Shown piece after piece: positions 1 through 5,189 of a stretch of DNA of 5,189 nucleotides. The notes beneath the pieces are model-generated. The model saw only the letters and a program-made list of their open reading frames with translations, searched no databases and was not told where the DNA came from. Position numbers and translations under genes: made by a program. Within the stretch, counting starts at the first letter, position 1. Each line of letters opens with the position of its first letter. Origin of the DNA: Alphaproteobacteria bacterium (GTDB taxonomy: Bacteria; Pseudomonadota; Alphaproteobacteria; Rhizobiales; Beijerinckiaceae); NCBI GenBank assembly GCA_009920595.1, contig RFZR01000135.1:1-5189 (forward strand), in the 5' to 3' direction.

Positions 1-229
1 GACGGTGCCGCGGGAAGCCGTGCAGACAGGACCACGCGGTTCTTATGTCTATATCGTTGATAAAGACGTGGCTAAATTCAAACCGGTGAAAACGGGACGC
101 ACAGTCAATAATCGCACGGAGATCACGGATGGACTCTCTGGCGATGAACAAGTTGTGACCGATGGCCAAATTCAATTGACGGATGGTGTGAAGATCGAAC
201 CGAAAGGTTCTTCGACGGGAGCGCCCTGA
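1..229 (+). CDS. RND efflux periplasmic adaptor subunit (membrane fusion protein, MdtA-like), C-terminal fragment
   Basis: This is the 3' end of a gene that begins before the window; the reading frame starts at base 2 and stops with TGA at 227-229. The visible ~75 residues begin TVPREAVQTGPRGSYVYIVD and continue through VKTGRTVNNRTEITDGLSG to a VVTDGQIQLTDGVKIEP tail. This is the pattern of the last beta-rich, membrane-proximal domain of HlyD/AcrA/MdtA-type adaptors (the 'VP..A.QTG..GSYVYVV' strand followed by 'G..V...GL..GE.VV.DGQ..L..G.KV'). Such adaptors sit in the periplasm, usually lipid-anchored or held by an N-terminal helix, and join the inner-membrane RND pump to an outer-membrane TolC-type channel. 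The methionine at base 5 is internal, not the true start. The stop overlaps the permease start by one base, so the two genes are co-transcribed and probably translationally coupled. The family assignment is firm; the exact subfamily is less so because only the tail is seen. Confidence 0.9.
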   Translation, partial: TVPREAVQTGPRGSYVYIVDKDVAKFKPVKTGRTVNNRTEITDGLSGDEQVVTDGQIQLTDGVKIEPKGSSTGAP

Positions 230-3200
230 TGTCTCTCTCGGAATTATGTATTCGTCGTCCGGTGATGACGACGCTCATCACTTTATCATTCATTATCTTT
301 GGTCTCTTTGCCTATCGCCTTCTGGCAGTTGCCGCTCTGCCGCGTGTTGATTTTCCGACGATCAGCGTTTCGGCGAATTTGCCCGGTGCGAGTCCTGAAA
401 GCATGGCGTCTTCTGTCGCCGCGCCCCTTGAACGGCAATTCTCGACAATCTCGGGCATCACCGCGATGACATCGGTGTCGAGTTTGGGGTCAACCAATAT
501 CACGCTACAATTTGATCTTGATCGCAATATCGATGGAGCCGCCCTAGATGTTCAAGCGGCGATTAGCGGCTCCTTGCGTCGTCTACCACCTGATTTACCG
601 AACCCGCCAAGCTTTCGAAAAGTTAACCCTGCTGATCAGCCCGTGCTCTTCATCGCGCTCACCTCCGAGACGATGCAACTGTCACAGGTCAATGATTATG
701 CCGAGCAAATTCTTCAGCAGCAGATCTCGCAGATTAATGGTGTGGCGCAAGTTCAAATTTTTGGATCGCAAAAATATGCGGTGCGTGTCACGGCGGATCC
801 CGAAGCGGTCTCCGCGCGTGGCCTGTCTTTCGCCGATATTCAAAGAGCGATTTCATCCGCCAATTCCAATCAACCAACGGGCACTTTGCGCGGTACCGAG
901 CGCAATGTTACGATTGAAGCCTCAGGCCAATTAAAAAATGCTGCCGATTATGGCGCAATCATCATCAGCTCAAAAAATGCCGTGCCCGTGAAGCTCGAGG
1001 ATATCGCAACGGTGCGCGACTCTGTTGAGAATGATCAAACCGCTAGCTGGTATGGTAAAAAGCGGTCAATCGTTCTGGCCGTATACAGGCAATCTGATGC
1101 GAATACCGTTGAAGTTGTCGATCAAGTCAAAGCGAAATTGCCGCAATATCGTAATCAGCTTCCAGCATCCATCGGTATGGATGTATTGTCTGATCGTTCG
1201 ATCCCCATTCGTGAAGCGGTTGCTGATGTTGAATTCACGCTTGGTCTTTCTATGATCCTCGTGGTCTTGGTGATTTTCCTGTTCTTGAAGTCACTAACCG
1301 CAACCATCATTCCGGCTTTGGCGCTTCCTGTTTCATTGATTGGCACCTTCGCGGCGATGTATGTCTTCGGCTATTCGATCGACAATATATCGCTTCTGGC
1401 GCTTACGCTTTCAGTGGGCTTTGTTGTCGATGATGCCATTGTGATGCTTGAAAACATCATGAGGCATATTGAGAATGGCGAGAAGCCCTTCGAGGCCGCG
1501 TTGCGGGGATCACGGGAAATTGGCTTTACGATCATCTCCATCACACTGTCCTTGGTCGCGGTTTTTATTCCCGTGTTTTTTATGGGCGGCGTTGTCGGTC
1601 GCGTGTTCCGCGAATTTGCAGGGACGATTTCCGTTGCCATTTTGGTTTCTGGATTTGTTTCGCTCACACTCACACCGATGATTTGTGCGCGGATTTTGCG
1701 TGAACATCGGCCTGATCATCGTGAAAGCCTTTTTGCGCGTATTGTCGACGCTGGCTTTAATTCAGTTTTAAATCTCTATCGGATCGCGCTGGATGGGGTG
1801 ATCCGTTTCCGTCTCATTGTACTTCTTTTGACGCTTGGCACGATCGCATTAACTGGCTGGCTCTATCTTCAAATTCCAAAAGGGTTCTTCCCGCAAGAAG
1901 ATACAGGTCTTCTGCGTGCCTCTGTCGAAGCAGCGCCTGATGTGTCTTTCAGCGCGATGGCTGATTATCAAGTCAAGCTCAATGAGGTGATTAGCAAAGA
2001 TCCGGCGATTGATTATTTTACATCCTCCGCAGGCTTTGGTTCGACCAATCAAGGGTTTATGTTCATCCAGCTAAAGCCGCGTAGCCAACGCGATGATATG
2101 GGTAAAATCATAGGCAGATTACGCAAAGCGGCCTCAGGCATTCCTGGTATCAATGCCGTCTTTGTGCCAATTCAAAACTTCAATTTAAATGCGGGGCGGC
2201 TCGCGCGCGCGCAATATCAATACACGATGCAATCCGGCGATCTTGCCACTTTGTTTGCTTCCGTTCCGAAGATTCTGGAACAGTTCCGCAAGACACCCGA
2301 ATTGCGCGATGTGACAAGTGATTTGCAAATCGCCAATCCGCAGATCGTTGTGGATCTTGATCGCGAGAAAGCGGCCAATTTGGGTGTGACTTCCGATCAG
2401 GTTCGCCAAACACTTTATAATGCATTTGGCTCGCGTCAGATTTCTACAATCTATACAGCCTCATCCGATTACGCTGTGATCTTGGAAGCCAATCGCGATT
2501 ATCAATCGGATCCTGCAGCTTTATCGCGATTATTTATCAAAAATTCGACTGGTCAGAATGTGCCGCTTGAAGCGGTCGCGAATATTCGCCGCAATATCGG
2601 ACCTTTGTCGATCAATCGCCAATCACAACAACCGGCTGTGACATTATCATTCAATCTTGCGCCCGATGTCGCGCTGGGCCAAGCGGTTGAAGCCATTCGC
2701 AAGGCAGAAAAAATTGCGGGCCTTCCGTCATCAATCGTTACGGGTTTTGCGGGATCAGCGCAGCAATTCCAAGATTCACTCAAAGGGCAAGGGCTTTTGA
2801 TCCTCGCGGCTGTACTTGTGATCTATATCGTTTTAGGCGTTCTTTATGAGAGCTTCATTCATCCAATCACGATTTTGTCGGGTCTGCCGTCAGCGGGCTT
2901 AGGCGCATTGCTCGCGCTCCAATATTACAAGCTTGATCTTTCAGTCATCGCGATCATCGGCATTTTGATGCTCGTAGGCATTGTGAAGAAGAATGCCATC
3001 ATGATGGTTGATTTTGCGATTGAGCGAAGACAGTCAGGGATGAATGCGTTGGACGCTATTCGGGAGGCCGCTCTTGTGCGCTTCCGTCCCATTATGATGA
3101 CCACTTTCGCGGCTCTGTTTGGCACTTTGCCGATCGCGCTTGGTTCAGGCGCCGGGTCTGAACTTCGGCAACCTCTGGGTATTGCAGTTGTCGGCGGTCT

Positions 3201-3324
3201 TGCCGTTTCGCAGCTGCTCACCCTGTTCATTACGCCTGTTGTCTATATCTATCTCGACAAGATTGAGAGTTATTTTAATGGTCGAAAGAAAGCCGAGGTG
3301 GCTCTCAATCCGCAAGAAGGTTGA
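229..3324 (+). CDS. Efflux RND transporter permease subunit, MdtB/MdtC-like (HAE-1 family)
   Basis: Complete 1031-residue inner-membrane proton/drug antiporter, the usual length for this family (about 1025-1040). ATG 229 is supported by GGGAG at 217-221, seven bases upstream. Layout: TM1 at residues ~11-31; first periplasmic loop ~35-335 (porter and docking subdomains); TM2-TM6 at ~336-490; TM7 ~528-548; second large loop ~550-850; TM8-TM12 ~854-1010. The proton-relay residues are intact: D401-D402 in SVGFVVDDAIVMLENI (AcrB D407/D408), K921 in GIVKKNAIMMVDFA (AcrB K940) and R951 in RFRPIMMTT (AcrB R971). Stretches such as LPGASPESMASSVAAPLER, NAFGSRQISTIY and GSELRQPLGI closely resemble E. 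coli MdtC as remembered. E. coli MdtB and MdtC form a mixed trimer; here only one permease follows the adaptor before a terminator, so it may be a homotrimer unless a partner lies upstream. Substrates cannot be read from sequence; I leave the symbol blank for that reason. Confidence 0.96.
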   Translation: MSLSELCIRRPVMTTLITLSFIIFGLFAYRLLAVAALPRVDFPTISVSANLPGASPESMASSVAAPLERQFSTISGITAMTSVSSLGSTNITLQFDLDRNIDGAALDVQAAISGSLRRLPPDLPNPPSFRKVNPADQPVLFIALTSETMQLSQVNDYAEQILQQQISQINGVAQVQIFGSQKYAVRVTADPEAVSARGLSFADIQRAISSANSNQPTGTLRGTERNVTIEASGQLKNAADYGAIIISSKNAVPVKLEDIATVRDSVENDQTASWYGKKRSIVLAVYRQSDANTVEVVDQVKAKLPQYRNQLPASIGMDVLSDRSIPIREAVADVEFTLGLSMILVVLVIFLFLKSLTATIIPALALPVSLIGTFAAMYVFGYSIDNISLLALTLSVGFVVDDAIVMLENIMRHIENGEKPFEAALRGSREIGFTIISITLSLVAVFIPVFFMGGVVGRVFREFAGTISVAILVSGFVSLTLTPMICARILREHRPDHRESLFARIVDAGFNSVLNLYRIALDGVIRFRLIVLLLTLGTIALTGWLYLQIPKGFFPQEDTGLLRASVEAAPDVSFSAMADYQVKLNEVISKDPAIDYFTSSAGFGSTNQGFMFIQLKPRSQRDDMGKIIGRLRKAASGIPGINAVFVPIQNFNLNAGRLARAQYQYTMQSGDLATLFASVPKILEQFRKTPELRDVTSDLQIANPQIVVDLDREKAANLGVTSDQVRQTLYNAFGSRQISTIYTASSDYAVILEANRDYQSDPAALSRLFIKNSTGQNVPLEAVANIRRNIGPLSINRQSQQPAVTLSFNLAPDVALGQAVEAIRKAEKIAGLPSSIVTGFAGSAQQFQDSLKGQGLLILAAVLVIYIVLGVLYESFIHPITILSGLPSAGLGALLALQYYKLDLSVIAIIGILMLVGIVKKNAIMMVDFAIERRQSGMNALDAIREAALVRFRPIMMTTFAALFGTLPIALGSGAGSELRQPLGIAVVGGLAVSQLLTLFITPVVYIYLDKIESYFNGRKKAEVALNPQEG

Positions 3325-3340
3325 ATTTTAGCAAATTTTT

Positions 3341-3366
3341 ATCCGGACTTTTAAAAGCGTGCGGAT
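3341..3366 (+). repeat. Imperfect inverted repeat downstream of the efflux permease gene
   Basis: ATCCG (3341-3345) is mirrored by CGGAT (3362-3366). After one G:G mismatch, two more pairs follow (AC 3347-3348 with GT 3359-3360), leaving a loop of about ten bases. The centre also holds a perfect 10-base palindrome, CTTTTAAAAG (3348-3357). No T-run follows, so it is not a classical terminator by itself. It could stabilise the 3' end of the efflux mRNA or be chance in an AT-rich gap. Confidence 0.3.
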
Positions 3367-3371
3367 AAGAC

Positions 3372-3400
3372 AATCCCGTATTTGTTTTTGGGATTTTTTT
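3372..3400 (+). terminator. Probable Rho-independent terminator of the adaptor–permease operon
   Basis: AATCCC (3372-3377) pairs with GGGATT (3390-3395), with one extra G:T wobble inside. The loop is 10-12 bases, and the 3' arm runs directly into a tract of seven T (3394-3400). It lies about 50 bases after the permease stop, as expected for the end of the efflux transcription unit. The stem is short and half A:T, so efficiency may be partial. It ends only four bases before the ATG of the next gene, which is unusual. Confidence 0.58.
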
Positions 3401-3404
3401 ATCG

Positions 3405-3818
3405 ATGCCTTCTCCGCATGCCTCAATAATGTTGAAGAGTAGACCGCGCAGCTTACTCCTGTCGCCTGATTATTATTGTCGTGCGGTCCTTGCTGATTTC
3501 TTCGATGATTATGGTTATCCCCTGATCTGCCAATCCTCCTTTAAAGAGATGGTACTCAAAGGGGCCGATGAGGGTGCCGAGCTTTTGATTTTGGACGATG
3601 ATCTTGGCGAGATGACACCCTATGAGGCGCTCCGGATTTTGCGGGCAAAAGTAGAAAGCCCGTCATCCGCCAAAGCCATATTGTTGAGCGGCGTTACGAC
3701 GCGCCGTAGTCTTGAACGGGCAAAGCGGGCGGGATTTGATGCCGTGATTGCTAAGCCGATTACGCCGACGCTCTTCCTGCGTACACTTCGAAATCTTACC
3801 CCATCTTTGGCAGCGTGA
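3405..3818 (+). CDS. Stand-alone response-regulator receiver-domain protein (degenerate acidic pocket)
   Basis: A 137-residue single-domain protein with the alternating beta/alpha pattern of CheY-like receivers and no DNA-binding or enzymatic output domain. Visible landmarks: strand 1 RSLLLSPDYY (15-24); strand 3 LLILDDDLGEM (60-70) with D64 at the phosphoacceptor position; strand 4 AILLSG (91-96) with S95 at the conserved Thr/Ser position; and strand 5 VIAKP (114-118) with the conserved K117-P118. The two acidic residues that normally follow strand 1 and hold Mg2+ are replaced by S20-P21, with D22 next to them, and the usual Pro after the phosphoacceptor is G68. It may therefore be phosphorylated poorly or act as a pseudo-receiver; this is inference. 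The start is uncertain: ATG 3405 lies four bases after the terminator T-run and lacks a good ribosome site, while ATG 3429 (residue 9) sits closer to the start of the domain. No cognate kinase is in the window, so the pathway is unknown. The fold call is fairly sure; the function is open. Confidence 0.82.
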   Translation: MPSPHASIMLKSRPRSLLLSPDYYCRAVLADFFDDYGYPLICQSSFKEMVLKGADEGAELLILDDDLGEMTPYEALRILRAKVESPSSAKAILLSGVTTRRSLERAKRAGFDAVIAKPITPTLFLRTLRNLTPSLAA

Positions 3819-3850
3819 CGCGGATCGAGCGTTTGGGCCTCAGCTCTCGC

Positions 3851-3880
3851 TTGGCATTTTGGGCCGACTGGTGCTAGCCT
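3851..3880 (+). promoter_or_regulatory. Candidate sigma-70-type promoter for the phosphatase–rlmE unit
   Basis: TTGGCA (3851-3856) differs from TTGACA by one base. After an 18-base gap comes TGCTAGCCT (3872-3880), which fits an extended -10 (TG-N-TAnnnT). Transcription would start near 3887. That puts ATG 3915 about 28 bases into the message, but GTG 3894 only some seven bases in. It is the best promoter-like match in the 75-base gap between the receiver gene and the phosphatase gene, which otherwise holds no visible gene or strong hairpin. The call is by eye only. Confidence 0.4.
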
Positions 3881-3914
3881 TCTCTTCGATAGAGTGTTTT
3901 TCGAACGGAATTCC

Positions 3915-4988
3915 ATGTCGCGGGCGAGTGTGCATCGCGCGGAAGAGGGTGCAGGCAAGACGGGACGGCATCACGCTGACGGCGGGGATGCGTCGCGTGC
4001 TGCGGTCTATGCCGCGCTGGATTTGGGTACCAATAATTGTCGCCTCCTGATGGCGCGGCCGTCGCGTGACGGATTTCGCGTTGTTGACGCGTTTTCTCGG
4101 ATTGTGCGCTTGGGCGAAGGCGTCTCCTCAACACGCCGTTTGGCCGATGATGCGATCAACCGCACGATTGAGGCGCTTAAAATCTGCAGCCACAAAATGG
4201 CGCATCGCGGCGTGAAGCGCGCGCGCCTGATTGCGACCGAAGCCTGCCGCGCTGCTGAAAACCGCCAAGATTTTATGGGCCGCGTCGAGTCAGAAACCGG
4301 GCTTCGCCTTGAGATCATCGATCGCGAGACGGAGGCCGCGTTAGCCGCCGCAGGGTGCGCGGCGTTGGCCGATCCGAAAGCCGAGAGTGTTGTTCTCTTT
4401 GATATTGGTGGGGGATCCACTGAAGTTGTGTGGCTCGATGCCGCGCGTGAGGGGCGTCGCTCAATCCGCAAGCGCATTCGCTCCTGGCTCTCTTTGCCGG
4501 TCGGTGTTGTGAATCTCTCGGAGCGGCACGGCGGACGCGATGTGAGTGCCGAGTCGTATCAGCGCATGGTTGATGAGGTGAAAGACCATCTTGTGTCCTT
4601 TGCCGCCACATTGCCGAAGACGGGCGAGCCGCGTGATTTTCATCTCTTGGGCACATCTGGCACCGTGACGACCTTGGCGGGTGTGCATCTTGGATTACCA
4701 CGCTATGATCGTCGCGCGGTTGATGGCATCTGGATGAGTTCTGATCAGGTCAGCGGCATTGTCTCACGACTATTAGCCATGAATTACTCCGAACGTGTCG
4801 CAAGCGCCTGTATTGGTGTTGAACGTGCGGATTTGGTTTTGTCAGGCTGCGCGATTTTTGATGCTATACGCCATATGTTTCCCTCTGATCGTGTTCGCGT
4901 GGCTGATCGCGGATTGCGTGAAGGCATTCTCATGCAATTAATGGTCGAAGATGGCGTGTGGCATGACCACGCTTTGGGGGCCGCATGA
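3915..4988 (+). CDS. Ppx/GppA family phosphatase (exopolyphosphatase / pppGpp phosphohydrolase type), short form
   Basis: The frame is open from GTG 3894 (364 residues). I prefer ATG 3915 (357 residues) because CGGAA at 3906-3910 precedes it and a candidate promoter would leave GTG almost leaderless; the CGGAA spacing is tight. Numbered from GTG, the ASKHA (actin-like) phosphatase motifs are in order: phosphate-1 AALDLGTNNCRLLMAR (40-55); IIDRETEAALAAAG (141-154), with E147 aligning to the catalytic E121 of E. coli Ppx; phosphate-2 LFDIGGGSTEVVW (168-180); LPVGVVNL (201-208); GTSGTVTTLAG (253-263); and VADRGLREGI (336-345). Members remove terminal phosphate from polyphosphate or convert pppGpp to ppGpp in the cytoplasm; sequence alone does not say which. 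At ~360 residues it holds only the catalytic two-lobed module and lacks the C-terminal HD-like region of the ~500-residue E. coli enzymes. Residues 8-37 form a polar, His/Arg/Gly-rich leader before the fold. Its stop overlaps the rlmE start by four bases (ATGA), suggesting coupled translation. Confidence 0.93.
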   Translation: MSRASVHRAEEGAGKTGRHHADGGDASRAAVYAALDLGTNNCRLLMARPSRDGFRVVDAFSRIVRLGEGVSSTRRLADDAINRTIEALKICSHKMAHRGVKRARLIATEACRAAENRQDFMGRVESETGLRLEIIDRETEAALAAAGCAALADPKAESVVLFDIGGGSTEVVWLDAAREGRRSIRKRIRSWLSLPVGVVNLSERHGGRDVSAESYQRMVDEVKDHLVSFAATLPKTGEPRDFHLLGTSGTVTTLAGVHLGLPRYDRRAVDGIWMSSDQVSGIVSRLLAMNYSERVASACIGVERADLVLSGCAIFDAIRHMFPSDRVRVADRGLREGILMQLMVEDGVWHDHALGAA

Positions 4989-5189
4989 GTGGCGACGGAC
5001 TCTCGGGCCGCGAAGGGGGACGTTCCCTCAAACAACGTGTGAAGACTGCCAAGAAGCGTACGGTCTCGCAAAAACGTTGGTTGGAACGACAACTCAATGA
5101 CCCTTTCGTTGCGCGTGCGAAGCGTGAAGGCTATCGCTCACGCGCGGCGTTCAAAATCATCGAGATCAACGAGAAATTCAAATTGTTCA
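4985..5189 (+). CDS. rlmE: 23S rRNA (uridine2552-2'-O)-methyltransferase RlmE (FtsJ/RrmJ), N-terminal fragment
   Basis: The gene starts at ATG 4985 and runs off the window after 68 codons. A GGGGG run (4976-4980) sits four bases upstream as a weak ribosome site, and the ATGA overlap with the phosphatase stop suggests re-initiation. After a basic, probably flexible leader of ~28 residues (SLKQRVKTAKKRTVSQK region) comes RWLERQLNDPFVARAKREGY and then RSRAAFKIIEINEKFKLF. This matches the start of RlmE enzymes; E. coli has RWLQEHFSDKYVQQAQKKG followed by RSRAWFKLDEI. K57 aligns with K38 of E. coli, the first residue of the K-D-K-E catalytic tetrad. The SAM-binding DLGAAPGGW motif and the other three tetrad residues would lie beyond the window. 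The enzyme methylates the ribose of U2552 in the A-loop of 23S rRNA late in 50S assembly and is heat-shock induced in E. coli. The leader is about 20 residues longer than in E. coli, which is common in alphaproteobacteria. Confidence 0.94.
   Translation, partial: MSGDGLSGREGGRSLKQRVKTAKKRTVSQKRWLERQLNDPFVARAKREGYRSRAAFKIIEINEKFKLF

Noticed and set aside
548..934. A 128-codon + strand frame inside the permease gene.
   Set aside because: It is an out-of-frame reading of well-conserved permease sequence. Its product is rich in Arg, Cys and Ser with no motif.
2202..2212. An alternating CG tract of 11 bases that could suggest Z-DNA or a special site.
   Set aside because: It simply encodes Leu-Ala-Arg-Ala in the permease; such short runs are expected in GC-rich codons.
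3748..4050. A 100-codon + strand frame bridging the receiver and phosphatase genes.
   Set aside because: It overlaps both supported genes in another frame and shows no domain or ribosome site of its own.
4007..4701. Long open frames on the minus strand opposite the phosphatase gene (up to 156 codons).
   Set aside because: Their translations are Arg/Ser-rich with no recognisable fold, and they lie opposite a gene with clear conserved motifs. They are typical mirror frames in GC-rich coding DNA.
1..5189. Search for an undescribed system: defence genes, toxin–antitoxin pairs, CRISPR-like repeats, transposon ends, riboswitches.
   Set aside because: All long stretches are explained by known families and the two gaps are under 100 bases. 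I saw no direct-repeat array, transposase motif or structured leader beyond the hairpins listed.

Overview
The window looks like ordinary chromosomal DNA from an alphaproteobacterium, most likely Hyphomicrobiales (Rhizobiales). The reasons are the Ppx/GppA–RlmE gene pair with a 4-base overlap, the protein styles (receiver, RlmE N-terminus) and the mixed moderate-to-high GC. The order-level placement is inferred from memory of gene order, not from a search. All genes are on the + strand. The window is cut inside a gene at both ends.

Layout. (1) Bases 1-3324 hold the end of a tripartite drug-efflux operon: the last ~75 residues of a periplasmic adaptor (MdtA-like membrane fusion protein), then a complete 1031-residue RND proton/drug antiporter of the MdtB/MdtC type. 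The two genes overlap by one base. (2) Bases 3325-3404 hold two small inverted repeats. The second is followed by a T-run and is a probable Rho-independent terminator for the efflux operon. (3) Bases 3405-3818 encode a small stand-alone receiver-domain protein with no output domain. It keeps the phosphoacceptor Asp, the Ser and the Lys, but has lost the usual acidic pair after the first strand. (4) Bases 3819-3914 carry a possible extended -10 promoter. (5) Bases 3894/3915-4988 encode a short, one-module Ppx/GppA-type phosphatase. (6) Bases 4985-5189 are the first 68 codons of rlmE, the 23S rRNA 2'-O-methyltransferase gene, overlapping the phosphatase gene by 4 bases.

Functionally there are three units: export of toxic compounds across both membranes, a phospho-signalling protein of unknown partner, and a translationally coupled phosphatase/rRNA-methyltransferase pair linking polyphosphate or (p)ppGpp turnover with ribosome maturation. 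I found no CRISPR array, tRNA, rRNA, insertion sequence or phage gene, and no sign of a wholly new system. The most interesting item is the degenerate receiver, together with the odd position of the terminator right before its start codon.
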